A stretch of 64,000 nt of DNA from Lutibacter agarilyticus (GTDB taxonomy: Bacteria; Bacteroidota; Bacteroidia; Flavobacteriales; Flavobacteriaceae). A program made the translations under genes and the position numbers. This document shows, in pieces, positions 25,218 to 34,477 of this stretch (position 1 is the stretch's first letter; each line of letters begins with the position of its first letter). The DNA is taken from contig NZ_FZNT01000004.1 in NCBI RefSeq assembly GCF_900188235.1, positions 248,001 to 312,000 of the forward strand, read 5' to 3'. Under the pieces are notes generated by a model, which was not told the DNA's origin, did not search any database, and saw nothing but the letters and a program-made list of their open reading frames with translations.

Positions 25218-26534
25218 TTAATATTTTAACCATTTATACAACTCTTTATAACTTGGTTTTTTGCCATACATTAATATTCCTATCCTGTAAATTTTAGCTG
25301 CAAACCAAACAATTCCTATAAAGGTAATAATTAATAAAAACATAGACGTTAAAATTTGCCACCAAGGAACTCCAAAAGGAATTCGCATAAGCATCACTAT
25401 TGGAGATGTTAGCGGAAATAATGAAAACGCAACTGCAATTGGTCCGTGTGGATTTTCAATTACTGAAAAACCTACATAAATAGCTATAACCAAAGGCAAC
25501 ATTACTGGCAACATAAATTGTTGCGTATCTGTTTCACTGTCAACAGCAGCGCCAATTGCAGCATAAATGGAACTATAAATTAAATAACCTCCTAAAAAAT
25601 AGACTATAAATGAAAAAAAGATGGTTAAAATTGGTAAATTCTTCATTTCTAAAAAAGCTATTTGTAAATCATTGTTTGAAGCTGAGTCTTGAACCTGCTG
25701 CATCATTTCAGGATTCATTTGTCCCATCGCAGTACTTGAAGTTGTTGCTTCAACCCCAAAAATTAACGAAACTAAATACATTAATAAACCTGCGGAAATT
25801 GCCCAAATTACAAACTGTAAAATACCTGCAAAAGCATTCCCCAATATTTTCCCCATCATTAGTTGAAAAGGCTTAACTGAAGAAATAATAACTTCAATAA
25901 TGCGACTATTTTTTTCTTCAATAACACTACGCATTACAGAGGTACCATAAATAATAATGAACATAAAAATTAAATAACCAAAGCCACCACCTGCAATCAT
26001 ACGAAGAATACTACCAACTTTTGAAGATTTTTCTCCTGTAAAATTTTCAGAAGCAATGCTTACCTTGGTTTCAGCTGCTTTTATTTGAGCAATGTCTACT
26101 TGTAATTGTTCTATTTTAAGGTCTCTTATTTTACGTTCTAATTTATGTTCAATACTACTTATAACATTGATACTTGGTGCATCAACCGAATAAAATGAAA
26201 TTCCTTCGGAAAGATTTTTTAATGAATCGTTTTTTGGAATATATACCAAACCATAATACAATTCTTCCGTCTTTACTTTTGCTTCATCTAAACCTAAACT
26301 AGTTAAATTAATGTACTTTGTAGCTTCTGTATCTTCAAAAACAGATGTTAATATTTCAGATTCATCAACAACAGCAATGGTTCTAATTTCTTCACTATTT
26401 TTTTCATTTAAAAATAGCATTAACATGATAAAACCTACCATTAAAAGCGGACTTAAAATAGTCATAACTATGAACGATTTATTTTTAACTTTTGCTAAAA
26501 ATTCTCTTTTGATAATTAACTTTAACTTATTCAT
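25218..26534 (-). CDS. ABC-2 type transporter permease, NatB-like
   Basis: A 438-residue permease with one N-terminal TM helix (about residues 20-42), a large extracytoplasmic region (about 45-175, with AVVDESEILTSVFED) and a C-terminal block of five or six helices. The domain order matches Na+ or multidrug ABC-2 permeases of the NatB/YhaP type. It overlaps the ATPase gene by 8 bases. Substrate unknown; the pairing with MscS downstream is by operon organisation, not a known complex. Confidence 0.88.
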   Translation of the reverse strand: MNKLKLIIKREFLAKVKNKSFIVMTILSPLLMVGFIMLMLFLNEKNSEEIRTIAVVDESEILTSVFEDTEATKYINLTSLGLDEAKVKTEELYYGLVYIPKNDSLKNLSEGISFYSVDAPSINVISSIEHKLERKIRDLKIEQLQVDIAQIKAAETKVSIASENFTGEKSSKVGSILRMIAGGGFGYLIFMFIIIYGTSVMRSVIEEKNSRIIEVIISSVKPFQLMMGKILGNAFAGILQFVIWAISAGLLMYLVSLIFGVEATTSSTAMGQMNPEMMQQVQDSASNNDLQIAFLEMKNLPILTIFFSFIVYFLGGYLIYSSIYAAIGAAVDSETDTQQFMLPVMLPLVIAIYVGFSVIENPHGPIAVAFSLFPLTSPIVMLMRIPFGVPWWQILTSMFLLIITFIGIVWFAAKIYRIGILMYGKKPSYKELYKWLKY

Positions 26535-27456
26535 TGTTAGCTACGGCTTTTAGAAAAATATCATTTGCACTCGGAATAATTTCAGTAAAATGAGTTATTT
26601 GTGCTTTGTTATTTAAGAATTGAATTAAATCTTTAGAGGATTCTTCTTCCTTTAAATTCACCAATAAACGCACATCTTCATTAAAAGATAGTGTTGGTGA
26701 ATTTTGTGTTAAAAATTGAGCATTGATATCTTGCAGAAGTACTTCTTTATTTTCACAAGCTAAACCAACTTCAAACTGATTGGTTTTAAATTCTTGTTTA
26801 ATATCGTTTAATTTTCCGTCTAAAATTTTATTCGATTTATCAATTAAAGCAATATAATCACATAATTCTTCAACAGATTCCATTCTATGGGTTGAAAATA
26901 TAATGGTAGCACCTTCATCACGTAATTTTAAAATTTCATCTTTAATTAAATTGGCATTAATAGGGTCAAAACCACTAAAAGGCTCATCAAAAATCAACAA
27001 TTTTGGAGCATGCATAACCGTAACAATAAACTGTACTTTTTGCGCCATTCCTTTTGAAAGCTCTTCAATTTTTTTATGCCACCACTCTGTAATTTCGAAT
27101 TTTTCGAACCAATATTTCAGTTTCTTTTTAGCATCAGCATAAGACATTCCTTTTAGTTGTGCTAAATACAAAGCCTGATCCCCAACTTTCATCCGCTTGT
27201 ACAAACCGCGTTCTTCAGGCAAATACCCAATATCAAGCACATGGTGTGGTTGCAGGTTTTCACCATTCAATAAAATACGACCACTATCGGGTAATGTTAT
27301 TTGATTAATGATTCTTATTAATGAAGTTTTTCCAGCTCCGTTAGGACCTAGTAATCCAAAAACACTTCCTTTGGGAACTGAAATTGAAACATTGTTGAGA
27401 GCTGTATATTTTCCGTAGGTTTTAGATACGCTCTCAACAGTTAAGACATTTTTCAT
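26527..27456 (-). CDS. ABC transporter ATP-binding protein, NatA-like
   Basis: A 309-residue ATPase with Walker A GPNGAGKTS, Q-loop-like YLPEERGLYKRM, signature region LSKGMAQKVQ (a variant of LSGGQ with K for G), Walker B KLLIFDEPFSG, and the switch histidine in STHRME. The C-terminal ~80 residues form the usual accessory domain (ASNDIFLKA end, SPTLSF). It forms the NatAB-type exporter with the overlapping permease. The serine-lysine signature variant is common in this subfamily and does not imply inactivity. Confidence 0.92.
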   Translation of the reverse strand: MKNVLTVESVSKTYGKYTALNNVSISVPKGSVFGLLGPNGAGKTSLIRIINQITLPDSGRILLNGENLQPHHVLDIGYLPEERGLYKRMKVGDQALYLAQLKGMSYADAKKKLKYWFEKFEITEWWHKKIEELSKGMAQKVQFIVTVMHAPKLLIFDEPFSGFDPINANLIKDEILKLRDEGATIIFSTHRMESVEELCDYIALIDKSNKILDGKLNDIKQEFKTNQFEVGLACENKEVLLQDINAQFLTQNSPTLSFNEDVRLLVNLKEEESSKDLIQFLNNKAQITHFTEIIPSANDIFLKAVANNE

Positions 27457-27522
27457 TTGTTCGTTTTTAATTCGACAGACGAAAATAAACTTACTTTACG
27501 AGAAATTGGTAGTATTTTGAAA

Positions 27523-28218
27523 TTATTCTTGAAGTTTTTGAATGTACTTATCTCTAATTAATTGAATACTTTCTAATGTGAACTTAGGTTTTACAATACG
27601 TAAAAACTCTTTAATACCTCCGTCTATGTATACAATTCCTTTAGCTATATCATAATTTTTATCAGACATATTATTCTTAATTTCAAAAGTAATAGTTCTA
27701 AATTCGTCCCAAGTCATATATCTTGGTACGGTAACGTAATAAACGTCGTCTTCAACATTCGATTTAAAAATTCCTTCAGCTAGTTTTTCTATATTAAAAA
27801 ATCGATTGATACGTATTAAAGAATCTGTATTTTTAAATTTTTCACTTTTAGCAAAATCATACCCTTCATCTTTGTAATATTGTTGAACTTGAGCAATATC
27901 TGGGTATCTATTAATCCCTTTTACACGAATACCGTTTAACTTTCTTGCCCCTATTTTTACTTCACATTTAGCGCCATCTAAATTCAATCCATACTTTCTA
28001 TTAATACCTGCGGTAACTCTTAAAATTTTCTCAAATGAATTCGGCGTTTTGGTAACAAAAATAATGGAATCGGGTTTTTCAACATCTGTAAACCTTGTAT
28101 AATAGGAATCATATGCATTCTGAACATTGATAACAAAAGTTTTTTGTAGTATGTTCTCATTAACTGTATCTATATTTTCTTGCTTTATAATTTTCCCAAC
28201 ATATTCTAATGAAGCCAT
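27523..28218 (-). CDS. Protein of unknown function, 231 residues
   Basis: I do not recognise a family. The protein is soluble, with no signal peptide or membrane helix, a mixture of alpha and beta by composition, with segments YDSYYTRFTDVEKPDSI, GAKCEVKIGARKLNGIRVKG and RYMTWDEFRTITFEIKNN. It has several aromatic and charged clusters but no nucleotide or metal motif. It precedes the NatAB-MscS group by 66 bp on the same strand, so it may head that transcript; a functional tie is not demonstrable. Codon use resembles the neighbours, so it is a real gene. Confidence 0.75.
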   Translation of the reverse strand: MASLEYVGKIIKQENIDTVNENILQKTFVINVQNAYDSYYTRFTDVEKPDSIIFVTKTPNSFEKILRVTAGINRKYGLNLDGAKCEVKIGARKLNGIRVKGINRYPDIAQVQQYYKDEGYDFAKSEKFKNTDSLIRINRFFNIEKLAEGIFKSNVEDDVYYVTVPRYMTWDEFRTITFEIKNNMSDKNYDIAKGIVYIDGGIKEFLRIVKPKFTLESIQLIRDKYIQKLQE

Positions 28219-28311
28219 AATATTTTAATTTTGTAGTTTAGTTTTTTAAACTTATCTATTTTTTTTTAAAAAACCAAACAAAACCTACACAAACAGAAAT
28301 TTTAATTATTT

Positions 28312-28327
28312 ATTATGCGTGCATAGT
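28312..28327. promoter_or_regulatory. Palindromic operator candidate for the MarR regulator of the fad operon
   Basis: The palindrome TATGC-GT-GCATA (28314-28325) with flanking A/T pairing at 28312/28327 lies 21 bases before the MarR start. MarR dimers usually bind 12-20 bp palindromes overlapping their own promoter, and a -7-like TATATTTG follows at 28337-28344. The dyad is visible; binding is inferred. Confidence 0.5.
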
Positions 28328-28336
28328 ATTTTTTTA

Positions 28337-28344
28337 TATATTTG
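28337..28344 (+). promoter_or_regulatory. Possible -7 box for the MarR-fadNAE operon (very close to start)
   Basis: TATATTTG exactly matches TAnnTTTG but ends only 4 bases before the ATG at 28349, which would give a leaderless or near-leaderless transcript. A second exact match, TAATTTTG at 28226-28233, lies about 115 bases upstream and would give a longer leader containing the MarR palindrome. I cannot choose between them. Confidence 0.35.
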
Positions 28345-28348
28345 GTAA

Positions 28349-28801
28349 ATGCAAAAAGAACAAACTATAGATCACGCACTTAGAGCCACTTGGCAAGCGG
28401 TAGCTAAAATGTATAATGAACAGGCTGTAAAACATGATAGTACTATGGCTATGGCTTTTGTTTTGTTGAATATTGATAAGGAACATGGAACTCCCTCAAC
28501 TGCATTAGGACCACAAATGGGAATGGAACCTACTAGTTTATCTAGAATTTTAAAAAGTATGGAAGAAAAGGGAGCTATTTACCGAGAAAAAAACCCCGAT
28601 GATGGCCGAAGCGTACTTATAAAATTAACAGATTTTGGTTTAACAAAAAGAAATGCTTCAAAACAATATGTAATTCAATTCAACGAAACTGTAAAAAACC
28701 AGTTAACCGCTCAACAAATTGAAAACTTTTTTGAAGTAACCAAAACTATTAACAAGCTAATTGCAGAGAAATCAATTTTTGATACTATACCTACTAAATA
28801 A
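28349..28801 (+). CDS. MarR-family transcriptional regulator of the beta-oxidation operon
   Basis: A 150-residue winged-helix protein with the MarR recognition pattern STALGPQMGMEPTSLSRILKSMEEKG and wing REKNPDDGRSVLIKLT. It lies 12 bp upstream of fadN, and a palindrome sits just upstream of its own start, so autoregulation together with the fad genes is the simplest reading. In gammaproteobacteria and Bacillus the corresponding repressor is FadR (GntR or TetR type), so this operon uses a different regulator family. Ligand, perhaps acyl-CoA, is inference. Confidence 0.9.
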   Translation: MQKEQTIDHALRATWQAVAKMYNEQAVKHDSTMAMAFVLLNIDKEHGTPSTALGPQMGMEPTSLSRILKSMEEKGAIYREKNPDDGRSVLIKLTDFGLTKRNASKQYVIQFNETVKNQLTAQQIENFFEVTKTINKLIAEKSIFDTIPTK

Positions 28802-28813
28802 AATAAACTTAAC

Positions 28814-31213
28814 ATGAAAAGACCAATAAAAAAAATTGCCGTAATAGGTTCCGGAATTATGGGATCTGGTATTGCTTGTCATTTCGCAAATATAGGTGTT
28901 GAAGTTTTGCTGCTCGATATTGTTCCGTTTGAACTGAACGATGCCGAAAAAGCAAAAGGACTTACACTTGAAAATAAATTTGTTAGAAATAGATTGGTAA
29001 ACGACAGTTTAAAGGCCGCTTTAAAATCAAAACCGTCACCTATTTACAACCAAAAGTTTGCGAGTAGAATTTCAACAGGAAATTTAGACGATGATTTACA
29101 TAAAATTAAAGATGTAGATTGGATAATTGAAGTGGTTATTGAACGCTTAGACATTAAAAAATCGGTTTTTGAAAAGATTGAAAAATATAGAAAGCCCGGA
29201 ACATTAATAACTTCAAACACTTCTGGAATTCCTATCATTCAAATGAATGAAGGGCGAAGTGAAGACTTTCAAAAGCACTTTGCAGTAACACATTTTTTTA
29301 ATCCGCCACGCTATTTAAAATTATTTGAAGTGGTTCCTGGTCCAAATTGTTCGCAAGAAGTTACTGACTTTTTAATGCTATATGGAGAGAAATTCTTAGG
29401 AAAAACTTCGGTTTTAGCAAAAGATACTCCTGCATTTATTGGAAATAGAGTCGGTATATTTGGAATCATGAGTTTATTTCATCAGGTAAAAGAATTAGGT
29501 TTAACTGTTGAAGAAGTTGATAAATTAACTGGGCCTGTTATTGGTAGACCAAAATCTGCGACCTTTAGAACTGTTGATGTAGTTGGTTTAGATACACTAG
29601 TACATGTTGCCAACGGTATTTATGAAAACTGCCCTAACGACGAGTCGCACGAACTGTTTAAACTGCCTTCCTTCATTAATACAATGATGGAAAACAAGTG
29701 GTTAGGAAGCAAAACAAACCAAGGTTTTTATAAAAAAGTAGTTGAAGGTGGAAAAAAATCTATTCAAGCTTTAGATTTAGAAACACTGGAATACAAACCA
29801 AGTAAAAAAGCAAAATTTGCAACGCTTGAACTTACCAAAACTATTGATAAAGTTATTGATCGTTTTAAAGTGTTGGTAAAAGGAAAAGACAAAGCAGGTG
29901 AATTTTATCGTAAGAATTTTGCCGCAATGTTTGGCTATGTTCAAAATAGAATTCCTGAAATTTCAGATGAATTATACCGTTTAGACGATGCCATGAAAGC
30001 TGGTTTTGGTTGGGAACACGGACCTTTCCAAATTTGGGACGCTATTGGTGTTGAAAAAGGTATTGAGCTAATGCAAGCCGAAAACATTCCTGTTGCAAAT
30101 TGGGTAACTGAAATGGTTGCTGACGGACATAAATCGTTCTACACAGTTTGCGAAGGAGCTAAGTATTATTATGATATTGCTTCAAAAGAGCAGGTTAAAA
30201 TCCCTGGTCAGGATAGTTTTATAATTCTTGATAATATAAGAGAGGCAAAAACTATTTGGTCAAATTCAGGAGCATCCATTCAACATTTAGGAGATGGTGT
30301 TTTAAACATCGAATTTCAATCTAAAATGAATACACTTGGTGGCGAAGTTTTACAAGCCATTAATAAAGGGATTGATTTAGCTGAAACTGAATACGATGCT
30401 GTAATTCTTGGAAACCAAGCTGCAAACTTTACAGTTGGAGCCAATTTAGCAATGGTTTTTATGATGGCTGTTGAACAAGAATATGATGAATTAAATTTCT
30501 CAGTCAAATATTTTCAAGATACCGTAATGAGATTGCGTTATTCATCATGTCCAACCATTATTGCTCCACACGGATATACATTTGGTGGTGGTTGCGAATT
30601 AAGTATGCATGCCGATAAAGTAATAGCCGCTGCAGAAACTTATATTGGTTTGGTTGAATTTGGAGTTGGAATTATTCCTGGAGGTGCTGGTTCAAAAGAA
30701 ATGGCTTTAAGAGCTTCCGAAGGGTTATTAAAAGATGACGTTAAGTTAAATAAATTACGGGATTATTTTATCAATGTTGCAATGGCCAAAGTAGCAACTT
30801 CAGCTCACGAAGCGTATGATTTAGGTTTCTTTAAAAAACATAAAGATATTGTTGTTGTGAATAAAGACCGACAAATTGCAACAGCAAAACGCCATGCAAT
30901 TCAAATGCTTCAAGACGGTTACACACAACCTGTTCCTAAAAAAGTTCAAGTTTATGGGCAACAAGCATTGGGTATGTTTTTAGTTGGAACAGATAGTTTG
31001 GTGAATGGAAAATTTGCTTCAGAACACGATCAAAAAATAGCCAATAAATTAGGTTATGTAATGGCTGGTGGAGACTTATCTGAGCCTACTCTGGTCTCAG
31101 AACAATACTTACTAGATCTTGAACGCGAAGCTTTTATGAGTTTGTGTGCTGAACGCAAAACATTAGAGCGTATTGAGCATATGTTAAAAACAGGTAAACC
31201 ATTACGTAACTAG
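28814..31213 (+). CDS. fadN: 3-hydroxyacyl-CoA dehydrogenase / enoyl-CoA hydratase fusion
   Basis: A 799-residue bifunctional enzyme of beta-oxidation. The N-terminal dehydrogenase domain has the NAD loop IGSGIMGSGIACHFANIG (residues 10-27) and the later FFNPPRYLKLFEVVPG with a conserved structure of the HAD family, extending to about 330. The C-terminal crotonase domain has GGGCELSMHADKVIAA and LVEFGVGIIPGGAG, giving hydratase Glu candidates. Domain order and length match Bacillus FadN rather than E. coli FadB (reverse order). It is followed by fadA after a 106-bp repeat-rich spacer. Confidence 0.95.
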   Translation: MKRPIKKIAVIGSGIMGSGIACHFANIGVEVLLLDIVPFELNDAEKAKGLTLENKFVRNRLVNDSLKAALKSKPSPIYNQKFASRISTGNLDDDLHKIKDVDWIIEVVIERLDIKKSVFEKIEKYRKPGTLITSNTSGIPIIQMNEGRSEDFQKHFAVTHFFNPPRYLKLFEVVPGPNCSQEVTDFLMLYGEKFLGKTSVLAKDTPAFIGNRVGIFGIMSLFHQVKELGLTVEEVDKLTGPVIGRPKSATFRTVDVVGLDTLVHVANGIYENCPNDESHELFKLPSFINTMMENKWLGSKTNQGFYKKVVEGGKKSIQALDLETLEYKPSKKAKFATLELTKTIDKVIDRFKVLVKGKDKAGEFYRKNFAAMFGYVQNRIPEISDELYRLDDAMKAGFGWEHGPFQIWDAIGVEKGIELMQAENIPVANWVTEMVADGHKSFYTVCEGAKYYYDIASKEQVKIPGQDSFIILDNIREAKTIWSNSGASIQHLGDGVLNIEFQSKMNTLGGEVLQAINKGIDLAETEYDAVILGNQAANFTVGANLAMVFMMAVEQEYDELNFSVKYFQDTVMRLRYSSCPTIIAPHGYTFGGGCELSMHADKVIAAAETYIGLVEFGVGIIPGGAGSKEMALRASEGLLKDDVKLNKLRDYFINVAMAKVATSAHEAYDLGFFKKHKDIVVVNKDRQIATAKRHAIQMLQDGYTQPVPKKVQVYGQQALGMFLVGTDSLVNGKFASEHDQKIANKLGYVMAGGDLSEPTLVSEQYLLDLEREAFMSLCAERKTLERIEHMLKTGKPLRN

Positions 31214-31319
31214 AGTTTAAAAGTTGAAAGTTAAAAAGTCTAAAAGTTTGGTGTGACTTAGCGGAGTCGAAGTCTTAATCAAATTAACTAACAACTAAAA
31301 ACCAATAACTAAAAACTAA
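31214..31319. repeat. Repeat-derived spacer between fadN and fadA
   Basis: The spacer contains AAAGTT-rich direct repeats, the motif TGACTTAGCGGAGTCGAAGTC at 31254-31274 (reverse complement of the common flavobacterial CTTCGACTCCGC repeat) and an A-rich AACTAAAAACTAAATG-type tail running into the fadA start. No coding potential. It looks like a degraded dispersed repeat that has not disrupted the operon. Confidence 0.55.
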
Positions 31320-32507
31320 ATGATGAAAACAGCATATATAGTACAAGGATATAGAACAGCAGTGGGTAAAGCTCCACGAGGAGTTTTTAGGTTTAAAAGA
31401 CCTGATGAATTGGCCGCTGAAACTATTGAACATTTATTAAAAGATATACCTCAGTTAGATAAAAAAAGAATTGACGATGTAATTGTTGGTAACGCCATGC
31501 CTGAAGCCGAACAAGGTTTAAATATGGGACGTTTAATTTCATTAATGGGATTAAAAATTGAAGATGTTCCCGGAATGACGGTAAATCGTTATTGTGCATC
31601 AGGGTTAGAAACTGTAAGTATTGCAGTTGCTAAAATACAATCTGGAATGGCCGATTGTATTATTGCCGGTGGTGTTGAAAGTATGAGTTATATTCCAATG
31701 GGTGGTTACCGTCCAGTTCCAAATTATAAATCTGCCAAAGAAGGTCACGAAGATTATTATTGGGGAATGGGTTTAACTGCTGAAGCAGTTGCAACTCAAT
31801 TTAAAGTTTCTCGTGAAGACCAAGATGCATTTGCTTTTGGTTCTCATATGAAAGCTTTAGAAGCACAAGCTCAACACAAGTTTGATGATGATATAGTTCC
31901 AATCACCGTTGAAAATATTTTTTTAGATGAAAACGGTAAAAAACAAACAAAGAATTATGCTGTTTCAGTTGATGAAGGTCCGCGTAAAGGAACTTCAATT
32001 GAAGCATTATCTAAACTAAGACCCGTATTTGAACAAGGTGGAACTGTTACGGCTGGTAACTCTAGTCAAATGAGTGACGGTGCAGCTTTTTTATTAGTAA
32101 TGAGCGAAGAAATGGTAAAAGAACTAAATATTGAACCTATTGCTCGTATGGTTTCTTTTGCTGCAGTAGGTGTTGAACCTAGAATTATGGGAATAGGACC
32201 TGTAAAAGCAATACCGAAAGCATTAAAACAAGCGAACTTAACACTTAATGATATTGATTTAATTGAATTAAATGAGGCTTTTGCATCACAATCATTGGCT
32301 GTTATGCGTGAGTTAAATATCAACCAAGATATTGTAAATGTAAACGGAGGTGCAATTGCTTTGGGTCATCCACTTGGTTGTACAGGAGCAAAATTATCTG
32401 TTCAACTTCTGAATGAAATGAGACGACGTAAAAACAAATATGGTATTGTAACTATGTGTGTTGGAACTGGACAAGGAGCTGCAGGAGTTTATGAATTATT
32501 GAAATAA
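31320..32507 (+). CDS. fadA: Acetyl-CoA C-acyltransferase (3-ketoacyl-CoA thiolase)
   Basis: A 395-residue degradative thiolase. The nucleophile Cys92 lies in NRYCASGLETV, the second-half motif GGAIALGHPLGCTGA supplies the catalytic His and the closing CVGTGQGAA supplies the second Cys. Length matches the family. Two adjacent ATG codons (31320 and 31323) can serve as start; the difference is one Met. It catalyses the last step of beta-oxidation, releasing acetyl-CoA, in the cytoplasm with FadN and FadE. Confidence 0.95.
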   Translation: MMKTAYIVQGYRTAVGKAPRGVFRFKRPDELAAETIEHLLKDIPQLDKKRIDDVIVGNAMPEAEQGLNMGRLISLMGLKIEDVPGMTVNRYCASGLETVSIAVAKIQSGMADCIIAGGVESMSYIPMGGYRPVPNYKSAKEGHEDYYWGMGLTAEAVATQFKVSREDQDAFAFGSHMKALEAQAQHKFDDDIVPITVENIFLDENGKKQTKNYAVSVDEGPRKGTSIEALSKLRPVFEQGGTVTAGNSSQMSDGAAFLLVMSEEMVKELNIEPIARMVSFAAVGVEPRIMGIGPVKAIPKALKQANLTLNDIDLIELNEAFASQSLAVMRELNINQDIVNVNGGAIALGHPLGCTGAKLSVQLLNEMRRRKNKYGIVTMCVGTGQGAAGVYELLK

Positions 32508-32509
32508 AC

Positions 32510-32613
32510 GCCCATCCAAACCTTCCCAAAGGGAAGGCTTAAAAAAATAAAAGTCTAACTATAAAAACTATTTCTCTCTTATAGAAATTTCCCCTTTGGG
32601 GATAAAAGAGGGC
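32510..32613. repeat. 104-bp MITE-like element between fadA and fadE
   Basis: Bounded by GCCCATCC at the left and GAGGGC at the right (terminal GCCC/GGGC inverted ends). It holds two internal palindromes, CCTTCCC-AAA-GGGAAGG at 32521-32537 and CCCC-TTT-GGGG at 32591-32601, separated by an AT-rich middle. It ends 5 bases before the fadE ATG. Elements of this kind are frequent in flavobacterial intergenic DNA. It contains no ORF and no terminator-like U-tract after the hairpins. Confidence 0.65.
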
Positions 32614-32618
32614 ATAAA

Positions 32619-34412
32619 ATGGCAACAATAAAAGGAGGAGAATTTCTTATAAAAGAATTAAAATCTGAAGATATATTTATTTCCGAAGAATTTAACGACG
32701 AGCAAAAAATGATGAAAGAAGCGGTTATTGATTTTATTGATCGCGAAGTTTGGCCTTACAAAGAACGTTTCGAAAATAAAGATTATGCACTTACTGAAGA
32801 AGTAATGCGTAAAGCTGGAGAAATGGGGTTTTTAGGTGTTTCAATCCCTGAAAAATACGGAGGAATTGGAATGGGATTTGTTTCTACAATGTTGGTGACA
32901 GATTATATGTCTTCAGCAACAGGATCTGTAGGTACAGCCTTTGGGGCACATACTGGTATTGGAACTATGCCTATTTTTTTATACGGAACTGAAGATCAAA
33001 AGAACACCTATTTACCTTTACTAACTTCAGGAGAAAAATTTGGTGCTTATTGTTTAACTGAACCTGGCGCAGGTAGTGATGCCAATTCAGGAAAAACAAC
33101 TGCCGAACTAACTGCTGATGGAAAACATTATAAAATTAACGGACAAAAAATGTGGATTTCAAACGCAGGTTTTGCTGAAATTTTTATTGTTTTTGCTCGT
33201 ATTGAAGATGATAAAAACATTACAGCTTTTATCATGGTGTTCGATAAAGAAAATCCGAACGGCGTTACCTTAGGTGCTGAGGAACAAAAATTAGGTATTC
33301 ACGCCTCTTCTACTCGACAAGTGTTTTTTAGCGATACGTTAATTCCTATTGAAAATATGTTGTCTGAAAGAGGAAAAGGTTTTAAAATAGCCATGAATTC
33401 TTTAAATGTTGGTCGAATAAAATTAGGTGCTGCTTGTTTAGATGCCAGTAGAAGAATTATCACTGAAGCTGTAAATTACGGTAACGAACGTAAACAATTT
33501 AAAACAGCTATTTCAAATTTTGGTGCTATTCAAAAAAAATATGCTGAAATGAGTACTAAAACTTTTGCAATTGATGCTGGTTGTTATAGAGCTGCAAAAG
33601 ACATTCAAAATATGATTGATCGTTTGCTAGCTGATGGAAAATCGCATCAAGATGCTGAATTAGCGGCTTTTCAAGAATATGCTATTGAATGTGCCATTAT
33701 AAAAGTTTATGCTTCAGAAGTTTCTCAATTTGTTTCTGATGAGGGAATTCAAATTTTTGGTGGAATGGGATTCTCTAAAGATACACCAATGGAAAGTGCT
33801 TGGAGAGATGCTCGTATCACACGAATCTATGAAGGAACCAATGAAATAAACAGACTTTTAACGGTGGGAATGTTGCTTAAAAAAGCAATGAAAGGTGAAA
33901 TTGATGTAATTACACCTGCTATGGAAGTTGGAAATAGTTTAATGGGAATTCCATCATTTGAAACTCCAGATTTCTCCGAAATTTTATCAGAAGAAAAAGC
34001 AATGGTAGAAAAACTAAAAAAAGCTTTTTTAATGGTAGCCGGAAAAGCTGTTCAAACTTTTGGGATGGAGTTAGACAATCACCAACAATTAATTTTAGCT
34101 GCTGCTGAAATTATGATTGAAATTTACATGGCTGAATCTGCTATTTTAAAAGCTGAAAAAATAGTAAAATCAACTTCAGAAAAAGAAGCTGAATGTCAAA
34201 TTGCTATGGCAAAATTAAATTTATTCAATGCTGTTGAAACTGCTAGTAGTTTTGGTAAAGAAGCTATTTTATATGTTGCTGAAGGAGACGAACAGCGCAT
34301 GATGTTAATGGGCTTAAAACGATTTACTAAATATGTAAACAACCCAAACCCTATTGCTTTAAGAAAAGTTATTGCTGAAAAAGTTATTGCTGAAAACAAA
34401 TACTGTTTTTAA
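32619..34412 (+). CDS. fadE: Acyl-CoA dehydrogenase, FadE type
   Basis: A 597-residue FAD-dependent dehydrogenase of the long-chain type. Motifs: YCLTEPGAGSDANSG and MWISNAGFAEIFIVFA in the middle beta domain, GVSIPEKYGGIG earlier, the FAD/catalytic end GGMGFSKDTPMESAWRDARI and YEGTNEINR with the conserved Glu-related position, and a C-terminal extension (about 450-597) as in Bacillus FadE. It introduces the trans double bond in acyl-CoA; the electron acceptor (ETF) is not encoded in the window. Third gene of the fadN-fadA-fadE order. Confidence 0.95.
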   Translation: MATIKGGEFLIKELKSEDIFISEEFNDEQKMMKEAVIDFIDREVWPYKERFENKDYALTEEVMRKAGEMGFLGVSIPEKYGGIGMGFVSTMLVTDYMSSATGSVGTAFGAHTGIGTMPIFLYGTEDQKNTYLPLLTSGEKFGAYCLTEPGAGSDANSGKTTAELTADGKHYKINGQKMWISNAGFAEIFIVFARIEDDKNITAFIMVFDKENPNGVTLGAEEQKLGIHASSTRQVFFSDTLIPIENMLSERGKGFKIAMNSLNVGRIKLGAACLDASRRIITEAVNYGNERKQFKTAISNFGAIQKKYAEMSTKTFAIDAGCYRAAKDIQNMIDRLLADGKSHQDAELAAFQEYAIECAIIKVYASEVSQFVSDEGIQIFGGMGFSKDTPMESAWRDARITRIYEGTNEINRLLTVGMLLKKAMKGEIDVITPAMEVGNSLMGIPSFETPDFSEILSEEKAMVEKLKKAFLMVAGKAVQTFGMELDNHQQLILAAAEIMIEIYMAESAILKAEKIVKSTSEKEAECQIAMAKLNLFNAVETASSFGKEAILYVAEGDEQRMMLMGLKRFTKYVNNPNPIALRKVIAEKVIAENKYCF

Positions 34413-34442
34413 TTATTAACATATTATCTATTTACATACAGT

Positions 34443-34477
34443 AAAAAGGCTGCAACAAATTTGTTGCAGCCTTTTTT
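34443..34477 (+). terminator. Rho-independent terminator after fadE
   Basis: A near-perfect hairpin with arms AAAAGGCTGCAACAAA and TTTGTTGCAGCCTTTT directly apposed, followed by a run of T residues, 31 bases after the fadE stop. It closes the MarR-fadNAE transcript. The stem is symmetrical, so it could also act on any minus-strand transcript. Confidence 0.9.
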
